This document shows positions 8,402-19,128 of a DNA stretch of 64,000 nt, piece after piece. The position numbers and the translations under genes are program-made. How positions within the stretch are numbered: position 1 is the first letter of the stretch; every line of letters begins with the position of its first letter. The notes beneath the pieces are model-generated. The model was not told where the DNA came from and searched no databases. It was given only the letters and a program-made list of their open reading frames with translations. This stretch comes from Macrosoma leucophasiata (Eukaryota; Arthropoda; Insecta; Lepidoptera; Hedylidae), in assembly GCA_036365455.1 (NCBI GenBank), contig JAWQUS010000010.1, forward strand, positions 24,414,501-24,478,500, given 5' to 3'.

Positions 8402-8570
8402 TGATAGTCGCGCGCGCGAAACGCGCGGCGCGGATGTAGCACCGGGGCTGGCCCCCTCTGCTGCGGCTTCTTCTGGCCTGCCATGCAGGTCGGCGTTGGG
8501 TGCCCTGGGATTCAAGGGCTTCGGTGGAAGAGGCACGCATCGTCAGTCGAGAGAGGAGTGGGGGCTTTAT
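8402..8570. repeat. GC-rich LINE-associated fragment
   Basis: GC-rich sequence lies beside the Jockey-type LINE. The block GCACCGGGGCTGGCCCCCTC...TGCTGCGGCTTCTTCTG recurs at 62410-62465, so it is part of a dispersed repeat, probably the end of a related LINE. Confidence 0.45.
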
Positions 8571-10430
8571 ACATTTTTTTTAATTTTTTTTTATAATATT
8601 TTTTTACAATTTTTTTTTTTGTTATTTTTCATGTTTTTTCTCCTTTTTTTTCCCGTGTTGTTTTTTTTTTATTATGTTTATTGCTCCTTTTTTTAATGTC
8701 ATTTTTTTTTCCACTCCACTTCCTTCCTTCTGGCGTGCATACCTGCCTCCGTTGCCGTTTCTGTGGCTCGGTGACGTCGTGACGTCTCGCAAGTTGCGGT
8801 GGCCTCGACAGCAGCGGCCAGTGACCACGGTGGCGTCGCAGGCAAGTGTCGACCATTCATCGACCGGCCCTGCGACGCAACTTCTTCTTCTCCTTCTCTT
8901 CTTGGTATTGCGTCGGTGCAGCAGCACCACCTGGCACTCGACCGCAACAACAAGGGGTAGTGAACGCTCCCACCAAGATGACAACGCCTACAGTTAAACG
9001 ACGCAGCCGTGCCACTGGCTCTAGCTGGGCTTACGGCCGCATCCCAGGGGAGGAATCTCCTTCGACCGGGGTTCGAACCCGGACTAGGGGATTTGGTCCC
9101 GCTTATAGCAGGTCAGGCCGAGTCAAACTCGCTAGCGCCGTGGGTCACGAAGCGCGGGATCGGGGCGGACCTCTTCATCGTCGTCCCGGGGTGCTCCTAT
9201 TATTACCGGAGAGGAGAGGATTTCGCGCGGGAGTGGTCTCCCATCAGGAGGCCTACAGTGCAGTGGGGCAAACCCGTGGAGGTGTTCGTGCGGCCCGTTC
9301 TCAGCGCGGTCGTACATACCGCGCGCAAGACGTGCCAAACTCCCTCACGGATTCCACACGCAGGTCCCGTGCTATGACGTCGTTTCGAACGTACCTCCCC
9401 GCGTTGGTATTTAGACGGAGACACACGTTCTGCTGGGTCTGAAGGCGCTTTTGCTGCGACGCGGAGCATAATGCGTACCACGCAGGCGCCGCGTACGTCA
9501 GCCTTGACCTGATGTACGTTTTGTACAGGCGTAGCTTGGTGCGCAGTGGCAGTCTCGAGTTCAACACCGGACGCAACATCGATCGCGCTGCAGCCCCTTG
9601 ACACACCACGTGATCCACAGCGGGTATCATGCGCAGCGCCCGATCGATGGTGCACCCGAGGTATTTAGCCTTTGTCTGCCACTGCACCTCCTCTCCACGT
9701 AGCCTGAGCGGTGGCAGCTTGCAGCGGATTACTCTTGTTGGGAGTGCGGCCGTCTTACCCATATCCGCCACCTGTCAAACCACTCAGGCAGTACATCTAG
9801 CAGACGTTGCATACGCTCGCGAGCGATTTGTAGCCGGGGCGACGACGTTAGGAATGCGCTATCGTCAGCAAACAGGGCTAGCATGACATCCGGTGTGGTC
9901 GGGATGTCGTCTGTCTACGCCGCATACAGCGACGGCGACAGACAGCTGCCCTGTGGTACTCCTGCACTGATCGGGTGTTCGGCTGAGTCAGCTCCCTCCG
10001 CCGTTACGTAAAACCGCCGGCCCTCGAGGAAGCTCGCTACCACTCTATGCAAGCCCGATGGAATCTCTATCTTCGCCAACAGTCCAACATGCCAAACCCG
10101 ATCGAAGGCTTTCTCGATATCGAGAAAGACTCGTCGGCGAGATAGTGGAGCACCCTCGCCAGCTGGAGCGTGGTCGAGTGCCCCGCGCGGAAGCCGAATT
10201 GCTCCTCCCTGCACGGGAGATGCGGTTTCAGCCTCCGCAGCAGGAGTCGCTCAAACAGCTTGGCGAGGTGTGATAGCAGTGTTATAGGGCGGTAGCTAGA
10301 AGCGTGGCGGCGGTCCTTACCCGGCTTTGGGATAACTGTTATTTTCCCGAGCTTCCAGGGTTCGGGAAAGCGACCCGTGCGAAAGATGCCGTTGAATAGC
10401 CTGGTTAGGGATACCAAGCTAAGCTGAGGT
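8571..10430 (-). mobile_element. Jockey-type LINE, 5' truncated, minus strand
   Basis: A non-LTR retrotransposon runs from about 10430 to a T-rich tract at 8571-8715, which is the A-rich 3' tail read on the plus strand. It is GC-rich compared with its surroundings. It starts inside the reverse transcriptase, so the 5' half (ORF1 and endonuclease) is missing. A 3' GC-rich segment with AGG/CTT runs and an Arg/Lys-rich frame lies between the RT and the tail. Confidence 0.88.
9132..10417 (-). pseudogene. Jockey-type reverse transcriptase, frameshifted
   Basis: RT motifs appear in order across several frames: PWKLGKITVIPKPGKDR and YRPITLLSHLAKLFERLL (10417-10200), EEQFGFRAGHSTTLQLARVL, FLDIEKAFDRVWHVGLL and SAGVPQGSCLSPSLYAA (to 9915), then ALFADDS near 9855 (catalytic FADD). 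The post-RT thumb region at 9771-9301 shows KAKYLGCTID and RTKLRLYKTYIRSRLTYAAP. At least two frameshifts separate these pieces. RT would carry out target-primed reverse transcription. This is an old 5'-truncated copy. Confidence 0.9.
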
Positions 10431-10594
10431 GTGAGTTCTTTAGTTTCTATGTTAGTTAAATTTTACGGGGCCATATAGAACCGTTAATCTATTTTTGTGA
10501 ATTTGATTACAATTCTGATAATGAATTGAAAGATTTAAATAAATAGAAGTGTGTCTAAGGATTTATTTACAGCTAACAGATTCACGCACTTGAA

Positions 10595-10658
10595 GTAGAC
10601 TTTTTTCTTGTATAGAAATATTATATAAATATTATTTCTTTACAAGAAAAAAGTCTAC
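10595..10658. repeat. AT-rich hairpin, ~18-bp arms
   Basis: GTAGACTTTTTTCTTGTA at 10595 pairs with TACAAGAAAAAAGTCTAC ending at 10658, with a ~28-nt AT-rich loop that is itself partly self-complementary. Confidence 0.9.
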
Positions 10659-10703
10659 ATACTTTAGACTCTTAATGGATAACCATTAAGAGTCTAAAGT
10701 ATG
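10658..10703. repeat. Perfect 21-bp palindrome, 4-nt loop
   Basis: The left arm starts CATACTTTAGACTCTTAATG, the loop is ATAA, and the right arm is the exact inverse ending at 10703. It abuts the previous hairpin, sharing one base. Confidence 0.95.
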
Positions 10704-10734
10704 TAACTAATGATTAATGAGATATCATCATTCA

Positions 10735-10942
10735 AGCAAATAATACAATGACTCTGAACATTGATATCCCCGGGCACATTACCAAACTACTAGGTGCTTG
10801 GAAACTTCTAGAAAATGGAAAAATCCCCGCAAACCAGAGATAAAAGATTTTACACGGTTCACTATGAAATCCCCGACCCAGGAATCGAACCCAGAAGGCG
10901 TTGTAGTAGTAACCTACTACCACTAGGCTACTGAGGCAGTTA
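10735..10942 (-). mobile_element. SINE-C (tRNA-derived)
   Basis: On the minus strand the head reads CTGCCTCAGTAGCCTAGTGG, then a B-box-like GGGTTCGATTC, then a body with AAAATCTTTTATCTCTGG and GGAAGTTTCCA-type blocks, ending near TGATATCCCCGGGCACATTA in plus-strand order. The same family is at 17275, 19129, 28095, 46651 and 50988, plus headless pieces at 15235 and 30165. SINEs are transcribed by pol III and copied by a LINE partner. Confidence 0.82.
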
Positions 10943-11500
10943 ACGTGTTTATTCTCGAGCTAACATTGACAACTGAAAACCCGCAGTTGATTAATCTCAG
11001 ACGATCGAACGAGCTATAAAGAACCATCTCCTGCGTCATATGTATTATCTATTTAGATCAATATTATCTTTTAGCTTCATTAGCTCTTTTTCCACAATGT
11101 ACGCTATGAATAAACTGGCTCCAGTACAAAATTATTCAAACATTAAAATACATTACTAAAAATTCAGCATGCATAAAGCGAACGATATAAGTTCACTATC
11201 CATGAACGATGCAAATACACTTTCGAGTGATGTTTGCATGCGAAATTTAATTTCGCGTACTTACCCCCGCCGTTTAGGCGCAAACAGTGGATTCGTAATG
11301 AATAATACATGTCCCGCCCATGCGTCGCCCTAGGCATCCTAGCGAGGCCACAGAGTGAGCGATAGCTTGAAGCGGGTCTTGTATGTTTAGTATGTAGGTA
11401 AATATTAGGATACACTGAAAAGAAAGGCCATAAATATTAATCATTAAGCTATTATATATTTTTAAAAGAGCCGACTGAGTTTTTTCCGGCAAGTTTTTCT
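10943..11500. other. Unassigned interval
   Basis: No gene or known repeat is recognised. A slightly GC-richer patch (11260-11370) has short open frames on the minus strand that look unlike any protein I know. Confidence 0.45.
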
Positions 11501-11509
11501 CAGATCATA

Positions 11510-11818
11510 TTGGCCTTTGGAACTTTGCCGGTGAATGACAAAGAATGACTCTTTTTCTTTTCTTTTTACTCTTTGTTATCAGTTTGTAAAGGGGAAAAGA
11601 GACATTTTACTGATATACTTTTTACATTAGTTTATGACATTTAGTTTTATCTTAGTGATATTCTTGACTTTACATATATTTTTTATCTTGTTTGACATGT
11701 ATATCAATTGTTATTCGCTTTAATTTATTTTGTTTGTTTTTGACGTGTCATAAGAGGTGCCTGTCACCCTAAATGAATAAATGAGTTTCTGATTCTGATT
11801 CTGATTCTATTATATTTT
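11510..11818 (+). mobile_element. Retroposon with (TGATTC)n tail
   Basis: This non-coding element ends in CCTAAATGAATAAATGAGTT followed by tandem TGATTC. Related copies sit at 23335-23512 and 33930-34470 (split). The tail type suggests a non-LTR retroposon 3' end. A possible start is near TTTGTTATCAGTTTGTAAAG, shared with 33945. Confidence 0.7.
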
Positions 11819-11934
11819 TTAAACCCAAAACTCGATTTTGAACACTTTGTATATCCTTAGGATTTTACGAGCTGCACTCATTGAAATAAAACTTGTTTTC
11901 GGATTCATCTTGCTTGTACTATAAAACCTTTTTT

Positions 11935-12212
11935 TATGTAAGGCAAAGAAGCATAGCTAACATTGATGTTAAGTGATGACTGCAGCCTATACACATCTAC
12001 GCAAAAACTGGAGACCAAAATGCAGATGCGTTGCCACCTCTGCGACCTAAGTTGTTACGTCTCTGTGATAGTTATTACAGGGCTACATAACCATTTTACC
12101 GGAACACGGTAGTACTGAACACTACCATTTAGCAGCAGCTAGATTAGGTAATGCGGCAGTGCCTACGCCCTCAGGCTCCGTCACCAGAGCTCTACCAGCA
12201 GTAAAAATATAT
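11935..12212 (-). mobile_element. Family A retroposon
   Basis: A full-length reverse copy runs from TTTTATGTAAGGCAAAGAAG (tail end) to AGAGCTCTACCAGCAGTAAA (head). It is moderately diverged from the other copies. Confidence 0.85.
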
Positions 12213-12595
12213 TTGAAATCAGCTATAAAACACAAAAAAACTAAAATAAATAATAATTTTAGTGTAATATACGCGAGATAGATCCGAAAACTAGTTTTGT
12301 TTCATTGATCACTTAAGTAAAACACACACAAAAAAACGTGAGGAATAAAAGTAACTATCACTCATAATCCACACACTTTTAATGGCCATAACCGAGCGAG
12401 GCAATATAAAGCTTTGACGATTTTCTTTTCAGAATTTCAACTTGATTCTAAAGTCCTTTAGAGTTGTACATTTACCCGGCGCGGCGCTCTATGTATGATA
12501 GTACGCGTATCTCTATATCTCTACAAATAATAATGAACTGGAAATAAATACTATTCTTATTCCATGTGCTATTATTTTTCATGTAACTAAAACAG
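12213..12595. other. Unassigned AT-rich interval
   Basis: Nothing supported is seen here. Confidence 0.45.
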
Positions 12596-12599
12596 CAAA

Positions 12600-12660
12600 A
12601 GGGTATCATCAGTTTCACTCCAGCCGAGAGACGTCCACTGCTGTAGAAAACCTTACCCGA
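12600..12660 (-). repeat. RTE 3'-end fragment
   Basis: CATCAGTTTCACTCCAGCCG followed by AGAGACGTCCACTGCTGTAG matches, in reverse, the terminal region of the RTE-1 LINE (37078-37140). It is short and diverged. Confidence 0.55.
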
Positions 12661-12699
12661 AGACGCCCATAACAGTGTTGTGCGTCAGTAAGGGAGAAT

Positions 12700-13090
12700 A
12701 TACCGAAGCGCGCATGGCCCAGCAGCTGGTGTAGATCATAGGCGATCTACTCAGTGTAGCACTACGGGCGCGGTCGGGTAGTGTGATGGGTGACCGCTAG
12801 TAGCAAATTAAAATGCGCTTTTCCGTGCTTCGGAGGGCACGTTAAGCCGTCGGTCCCCATCGCGGTTGCCATCGATAGATAGCAGTCGTTAGACTTTGCC
12901 GGAGGCCATATGAGCCTTATGGTTTGAAAACATCCGACAGCGGGTTGGCCACTAACCCACCCACCTCCACCAATCCACATTGGAGCAGCGTGGTGGAGTA
13001 AACTCCAGGCCTCCCCCCAAAAAGGCAAAAAGGGGAGAGACTCGTGCCCAGCAGTGGGATGTATAATGGGTTGCCATTATTATTATTTAA
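12700..13090 (+). mobile_element. 5S rRNA-derived SINE, copy 2
   Basis: This is colinear with copy 1 (2695-3086): GCGCATGGCCCAGCAGCTGG, the 5S-like GGGTGACCGC region, GGAGGGCACGTTAAGCCGTC, and the tail GGGGAGAGACTCGTGCCCAG...CCATTATTATTATT. It lacks the hairpin of copy 1. I could not find its target duplication, so the left edge is approximate. Confidence 0.85.
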
Positions 13091-13094
13091 ACCA

Positions 13095-13350
13095 TTATCG
13101 CCACGCTTGGCAGGCGGATTGGCGACCGTAATGGCGAAAGTTTTATCGCGGAACGCTGCTACATATCCCGTGTTGTTATTATTTACAGCCCTTATTAGTT
13201 GGACGGCCGCTATTGTTCGGTTGACTGACTGCACTGGGAGAATTCTCCTTCACTAGAAAGCGATGGGGTTGCTACATCCCGACGCCTTCGGGGCTACAAC
13301 CATTGTTATGTCCCACTGCTGGGAACGAGTCTCTCCCCTTTTTGGGGAGG
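13095..13350. repeat. RTE-associated repeat with reversed SINE tail
   Basis: It contains ATCGCCACGCTTGGCAGGCG, also at 36226, and ends with ATGTCCCACTGCTGGGAACG...TCTCTCCCCTTTTTGGGG, the reverse complement of the 5S-SINE/RTE tail. No coding function is seen. Confidence 0.55.
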
Positions 13351-13469
13351 TGAGCATTCAGTGTGTGCTGTTTCATTCCATTGTGAACGCCTTCGTACAG
13401 TTCATAATTATCATAGTAATTTCAGCCGAAAGACATCCACAGCAAATGAGTTCAGCAAACAAAAGCATT

Positions 13470-13605
13470 GTTGGCAATACGGTAATGCAATAAATGTGAA
13501 GGAAAGATTTGACAACTCGGGTGTGGACTTCGGTAGCTCAGTTGGGAGAGGGGCTGGACTACATTCCCAGTTGCCGCGAGTTTCAGTCTCGCCTGAAGTC
13601 TTTTT
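13470..13605 (+). mobile_element. tRNA-like SINE unit, single copy (no palindrome)
   Basis: It starts with ATGCAATAAATGTGAAGGAAAGATTTGAC, which is the block preceding the tRNA-like units at 6003-6595, followed by a tRNA-like unit and a T-rich tract. This shows that the upstream block and tRNA-like part move as one unit without the foldback arms. Confidence 0.7.
13527..13599 (+). ncRNA. tRNA-like sequence (copy 4)
   Basis: The acceptor strands ACTTCGG/CTGAAGT nearly pair, the D arm reads AGCTCAGTTGGGAGAG, and the T arm is GCGAGTTTCAGTCTCGC. It is more diverged than copies 1-3. In the D-arm region it resembles an ordinary tRNA (for example tRNA-Tyr), which may hint at the source. Confidence 0.65.
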
Positions 13606-13609
13606 TTTT

Positions 13610-14870
13610 TCATGGTATCATTTTAAGTCCACCAAACGCTACGTCATAGTATAACAATAATGTAACATATTGTAACAAATTTTAACAAGCAAGCAGTGCC
13701 ACGGCCACAACAGTGCCACGAGACGTTAAAACGTGTATGTTTTCTCGGGCAACAAGCGTCCACATGAATCATTTATAAATGCAAATGTCCATTGTTGGCA
13801 ACTACCCGCGATTATTCACGTTCGGTTATCTGTGACGTATTGAAGCCAAGCGATTTATTTGTGACGTTGCGACGCGATATTTACGGATTTAACTTTGAAC
13901 TAACACCTGACGTTTAAATATAGAATTGTCAATGATAATTCCAACAATTACGATTTATTTATTGTTCTAAATGAAACATCTTCATTTGTTTATTATGATC
14001 AATAAATAAATTTGTATTTAAATAAAATTTGAGCACTAATGGAAAAAAATGTGGTTGTCAACACTCTACACTAAATAATAGCTGAAGGACTATAAATTAT
14101 TTAGAATTTAAATTTTGATCTTTTTACTATTTTGAGTTATCCTTCTACTGGGCAAAGATCTTTTGAAGCGAAATAAACTTATTAAATTTTGTAACAGTTT
14201 TTTTTGTTACGTTTTGGATTTCGATTTATTTGTTAATTGTGTACAAATACTAGCGTACATACCAAATGTTAGCTTTCTAGGACTTCAGCAAGCACCTTAA
14301 GAATTTTGATGATAATCGCTGATTTATATCCCTGCAATAAAAACTTTGTCTTTTTAATAAATCTTACATTAACATTATATCCAAAGAATTTTGCTTGTCT
14401 AGTGTAATTCAAATTATGAGGGTTTAAAAATCGTAGAAACATTTCGAGAAAAGGTACGAAGTGCCCTGTAGCTCGAAGTGCGCTGTAGCACCATAGTGCC
14501 CCCAGATCTTTCTTTTTCGTATTTTTGAAGAGCACATGTTATTATTAACTCGCGTGGGTGATTGAAAACGTAAGTGCGGTTTGTTTCTTTAAGATACCAT
14601 GACATTAAAGATACCGTGTACCTACTACAGATAGCATACAAGTACACATAATTAGTATACTCAACACATTTATACATATAATCAAAACATAGATACAATA
14701 ACTTATTTTGATATCCAATACTAACAGTTATGTTACACGATGCATTTTTGTACCAAGCGGTAGGACTATATCTATATATCTAATTGTTCGTTCACTGATA
14801 ACTTAGGAGTGCTAACTAGCTATTTGTAGAATAAAAATCAGACTTACGTCGACCATAGACCTATAAAATA
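13610..14870. other. Unassigned AT-rich interval
   Basis: No protein, RNA gene or repeat shared with the rest of the window was found. Short minus-strand open frames at 14269-14698 look like chance. Confidence 0.45.
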
Positions 14871-15035
14871 CTAGCTGTTGCCCGCGGCTTTGCCCGCATT
14901 GAAATTTTTCCTGAATTTTCTTTGCTATAAACCTCACGGATTTTTTCCAACGAATGCAAAACATTGGAAATAGGTTAGCGCGTTCTGGAGTTACAGCGTC
15001 AGGAAGGTAAACCCGACTTATTTTTATATTATAGA
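14871..15035 (-). mobile_element. Short non-autonomous Helitron
   Basis: Read on the minus strand it begins TCTATAATATAAAAATAAG after an A and ends with GGGCAACAGCTAG before a T. These are the TC...CTAG termini and A/T insertion rule of Helitrons. The hairpin (GCGGGCAAAGCCGCGGGC) precedes CTAG. It is 165 bp with no coding capacity, colinear with 41924-42194. Confidence 0.82.
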
Positions 15036-15234
15036 TTAGCAGTCAACGCCAAAGGTAACTGCTAGTCAACATTACAAGAGGAATAAGGAAAATATACCAC
15101 TTATATCACGAACACGAGCAAAAAAAGTTTCCTACCAGAACAACTCCTTGGTTTTGACGTCAATTAAAAATTACGTGTAAGGATTCCTTCAAACAGATAA
15201 GGTCATAGATACATATGATATATTTTTTTAACGA

Positions 15235-15425
15235 CGTAACGTAACTTCATGCCTGTCATCCCCGAGGGGGTAGGCAAAGGTACACATTCAAGCGTACATG
15301 CAAATAACCACGATTAGCCGCTTACGTTTTGGCCCAAGTGACACGTGTCAAGCCTGTTGACATCTCCGGGCACATAAGCAAAGTCCGATATTATGGTCAT
15401 CTTCCAGATAATGGAATGTCACAGA
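15235..15425 (-). repeat. SINE-C, 3' half
   Basis: ACTTCATGCCTGTCATCCCC, GTTTTGGCCCAAGTGACACG and CCTGTTGACATCTCCGGGCA match SINE-C bodies. The tRNA-like head is missing. Confidence 0.75.
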
Positions 15426-15436
15426 GACAAATATCT

Positions 15437-15530
15437 TCGACAGCAGGGGTGGACCGCATCTGAATTTTGATCTCCGGTGTTTGTGTAGATATCTATAGAC
15501 AGCAGTCATTACTTAACATCCATGTAAACT
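15437..15530 (+). repeat. Family A fragment
   Basis: A forward tail half with ATCTATAGACAGCAGTCATT lies immediately next to a reverse full copy. Confidence 0.65.
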
Positions 15531-15532
15531 GT

Positions 15533-15812
15533 ATTTTTTTATGTAAGGGATGTGGCAAACAAGCATGCAGCTCACATTGATGCATTCGATAACTGCAGCC
15601 TATAGACGTCTACACAAAAACCAGAGGTCAAAATGCAGATGCGTTGCCACCCCTGAGACCCAAGTTCTTATGTCTCTGTAATAGTTATTAAGGGGCCATA
15701 CATTACCATCTAACCGGAACACAATAGTGCTGAACACTACTATTTGGCAGCAGATTGAGGTGATGCGGTGGTGTCTACGAGCTGCGTCACTAGAGCTCTA
15801 CCACCAGTAAAT
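15533..15812 (-). mobile_element. Family A retroposon, full length
   Basis: A reverse copy runs from TTTTTTTATGTAAGGGATGT (tail) to AGAGCTCTACCACCAGTAAA (head). Confidence 0.88.
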
Positions 15813-17155
15813 GTATGCTTATTTGCAACCATCATTACATAAAAATATATTCACCAAAATAATGTATCAAAGGCTTTACTTTCACAGGAAACAAATGATC
15901 TAGCATCCTCCAAGATGTTCTTCATTCGTTCCATATCGTTCACTGCCCGGGGCTTGTTTTGCTAACTTATATTGAAAAACTTGAACCAACAATCCCCACA
16001 ATTTCAACGCGTAATTGTTGAATAAATATTCAAAAACAATCTCATACGTTTAACGGTTCTGGGATTAAGTAAGAATGGAAAGAAAACATTATTTTTCCCT
16101 GACCTTTAATAATAATTGTTTAATAGGAATGTGTATTGTAAAAGGCTGGTTTATAATAATAATAATAAATTTCATATATTAAGTAACACAAACTCATTTT
16201 GTTAGTAAATTGTACTTAGAATAAGTTAATTCAGATCAATCATAATTATAAAATCAAATTCACATTATCAGTGTTATACAACAAATTAAATTAAATTTTC
16301 AAATTTTTAATTGTATTATTAATAATCATATTAATGAGTGATATAACAATCGATGTTGTGTAATATTATGTCGAGTAATATCTTTTCCTCTTAGATGTTT
16401 TTATGAAATTACTGCGGCTACTATGCTGATGATATACCAAGACATCATTAATTAATAAGCCGAACAAATTTTTTTTTCTTCATTTCCTAAAGTTCACTCG
16501 CATGTGTTATTGCGAAAAATAAATAAAACAATCAATAATGGCTAACCACCACTAAGAAACTGAAGTACTGCAATAAAATCATGTATTTAACCTAACTTTG
16601 TGGTAAACTAAACATAATTTATGTAGTCCATAGTAGCTCTACAATAACAAAATAACTCTACCAAACAACACGGTAATGTAGAGTCACATGTCGCTGACCA
16701 ATAAAATAAACACAACTCACTGGAAAGAGCTAACGCTAGACCAGTTTAGGGACATCATATAAATTTATTTTTATCTATTATCGGGCCAAAGCTATAAAAC
16801 GGGGCAAGAGATGGGCGAATGCTATAAATTGTGCGACTCGCGCCTGTCTCGCAAATACTGTGTCCACTTGACTGCATTGCTACCTACTGATGCACTGTAG
16901 TAGGGAATTTCGAGAATTTTAAAGTTCGCAACAATAGTTACGATAAAACTTTGGCCTATGGCCCGATAATTTTTGTTTACTGTGCAGTTAACTGTGAAGT
17001 AGAGCGCTCTCGTGGGTATTTTATATTGTTCTTATTTTAACGTTTATTTCCACCTTTTCAGCTTTATTCACGTATTTTGATGGGAAAGTAAACTGTTTTA
17101 TATCAATCAATTACTATAAACTGTTTTATATCAATCAATTATTTATCACTGATTT
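15813..17155. other. Mostly unassigned; repeat pieces
   Basis: Two pieces match sequence around the tRNA-like palindrome: TTAAGTAACACAAACTCATT at 16177 (compare 5912) and GCATGTGTTATTGCGAAA near 16500 (arm sequence of the foldbacks). The region 16780-16985 has imperfect inverted ends around ATCGGGCC. No gene is seen. Confidence 0.45.
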
Positions 17156-17177
17156 TAAAAGTGGTAATAAAAAAATA

Positions 17178-17268
17178 CTGTAGGTAGAGATCCAGTGCTA
17201 AAGGTCGAGGTCATAGGGACCAACGCATTACCCAATCTACTTGCCGTTAAAGTTCTTAGTGCTATTAG
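17178..17268 (+). repeat. Family A head fragment, diverged
   Basis: CTGTAGGTAGAGATCCAGTG, GCATTACCCAATCTACTTGC and TTCTTAGTGCTATT follow the Family A head with many changes. Confidence 0.5.
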
Positions 17269-17274
17269 CTCCAT

Positions 17275-17442
17275 ATAACAAGTGAGAAGCCTGTTGACAT
17301 CTCTGGGTACATTACCAAACTGCAAGGTACTGAGAAACTTCCAGAAAATAGAAAAATCCATTATATCTGGTAGTTCCGACCCAAAAATTGAACCCAGTAC
17401 CTTAGCGTAGCAGTAGTGGCCTGTAACCATTGAGGCAGTCTA
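17275..17442 (-). mobile_element. SINE-C
   Basis: On the minus strand it starts ACTGCCTCAATGGTTACAGG and has a decayed B box. The body contains CTGGAAGTTTCTCAGTACCT and ends at GTACCCAGAGATGTCAACAG. Confidence 0.75.
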
Positions 17443-17449
17443 AGTCAAC

Positions 17450-17790
17450 TTATATATATTATTATATGAAATACATTTCTCATTTCAAGTTTATGCCGTC
17501 AACCATAATCATATTATTTTATAATAAACGTTTGTTATCAGGCTCTACATTATATGTAAATAAAATAAAATATGTAAATAATGTAGAGTCCATTAAGCGA
17601 AGACGTGAACTGAACGACGTAAACGAATATCTTTAAATTAAAATAGGAGCGTTTGTATAATGGAAATGAAAATAGAATGAATAATTTAGATGGCAGATAC
17701 TTGTTTTCTTTTTTATCAATGATTTCAATAGGATACCATTACCGAAAAATTGCATCTTTTAAGACAAAAACATAATTTCAAAAAAAAAAA
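17450..17790. repeat. Local array 2, unit 1
   Basis: It shares AATAATGTAGAGTCCATTAA, a GACGTGAACTGA-like block and AATACTTG-like AT-rich sequence with 23041-23330 and 23740-24010. It is not recognised as a transposon. The LTR element and a Family A copy now separate units 1 and 2. Confidence 0.65.
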
Positions 17791-17794
17791 ATGT

Positions 17795-18005
17795 AATGTA
17801 AGTGGCAAACAAGCTTGCAGTTCACATTGATGTTATGTGATGACTCAGCTTATAGACACCCACACAATAACCAGAGGTAAGAATGCAGATGCGTTACAAC
17901 TCCTGAGGCCTTAGGTGTTATGCGTCTGTGCCGGAAATTACAGGGCCGTACATTAATCACAACCTGACACTTACCATCAACGTGGACTGTATGCTTGTTT
18001 GGCAC
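17795..18005 (-). mobile_element. Family A retroposon, rearranged
   Basis: The reverse tail half (ATGTAAGTGGCAAACAAGCT to GGCCGTACATTA) is joined at ~17965 to a short forward tail (TGTATGCTTGTTTGGCACTT). Two copies have been fused or deleted together. Confidence 0.7.
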
Positions 18006-18031
18006 TTTATGATACAAAAAATATATATGTA

Positions 18032-18552
18032 TGTCGGAGCAAGAAGTTTATTGTTGGTTCTGTAAAGTACTAGGCTATAGAAATACCTTGCTAAAAATAT
18101 TATTTTAAGTTAATTTGATTTCTTAGATTTTGTTATCGTTTAAAATCATTATTTCATTTAAAGAGTAATTGTATTATAAAAGTACATTACCGAGTTGAGG
18201 GTACGCCTCGAGCGGGGTCGAGGCGCCATCTGACAGATCGCCGTTAACGGAGGTTATAAAATGTGTCGTTGTTGATCGAGGTGGATCATTCTTTGGTTGG
18301 ACAGTGGAGTACTATTTGATTTGGCGAAATAAGATCGGTGTCGCGAACCCGCTGCTCGTTGTACTTAAAAGTTTAAAAGTGTAATTACATCAAAGAGTTT
18401 TGAGTGTAAAGTTAAGCAGTGATATTCTGTTAAAGTGATTAAATCTGACTGATAATAGTGACTTATTGTTTTGTGCTAGCATTTAACCCTCAAGACGCCC
18501 ACTAAACACAACCACTAATGATGATGTCGAGATTAACGTTCTTTCTCCGACA
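18032..18552 (+). repeat. 5' LTR
   Basis: It shows TG...CA ends with an 8-bp inverted terminal match (TGTCGGAG/CTCCGACA). A possible TATA box (TTATAAAA) lies near 18253. It reads the same as the 3' LTR at every position I compared. Confidence 0.95.
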
Positions 18553-18681
18553 TCAGAAGTGGGATCGGTGCAGGCACAAAACGTGGGTAGATCAATGAAA
18601 GTTAATAATGGCGCGCGCGTTTTGTTAGAGGCGCAACAAAATAGCATGCAGTTGCTTGTGGAGGCGCTGCACAATCCGTGA
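18521..18681 (+). pseudogene. gag-like N-terminal stub crossing the LTR edge
   Basis: An open frame runs out of the 5' LTR and contains SPTSEVGSVQAQNVGRSMKV, then EAQQNSMQLLVEALHNP, and stops at TGA (18679-18681). A start within the LTR or at the ATG at 18595 is possible. It has no recognisable domain; the gag assignment is by position only. Confidence 0.35.
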
Positions 18682-19128
18682 TCCGCTGGGTACACGGATT
18701 ACGTTGACCAAATTTCAACCGAATAACGCAGAGACGGAGGCTCGGGCCTGACTAGCGCCTGCGGACATCGGCGTATCGGATCGAAAAAAAAAACAGGGGA
18801 GTCAACTTATTCTTATACTTAGTAAAGTTAGATCGGTCGCGACAGGGTTTTCCCACATTGCTTTTCCTAATGGGCTGAATTTAATTTTCTCTCATTTTCA
18901 CACCTAAGAAACATGCGTGGTGACTATTTTAATTATTTTTTTTTTTCTGGTAAACTGCAAGATGGTGAAAAGACTCTGCTTATGCAAGCCTATTGTCAAG
19001 TCTAGTGTCTTATTGTGTAATATTGATAAAGAGGAGACCGGCTGCGACGACATATTTTTTTATTGAGAAATAAGTACCCACATTCAAATTAAACTTGAAC
19101 ATATGCTATTTTCGAATCGTTAAGTGAT

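Noticed and set aside
8846..9442. Long plus-strand open frames opposite the Jockey-type LINE
   Set aside because: They overlap the GC-rich minus-strand reverse transcriptase and show no motif; they are shadows of the LINE.
16780..16985. MITE with ATCGGGCC inverted ends
   Set aside because: The arms align only with several gaps, and no second copy or target duplication is seen.
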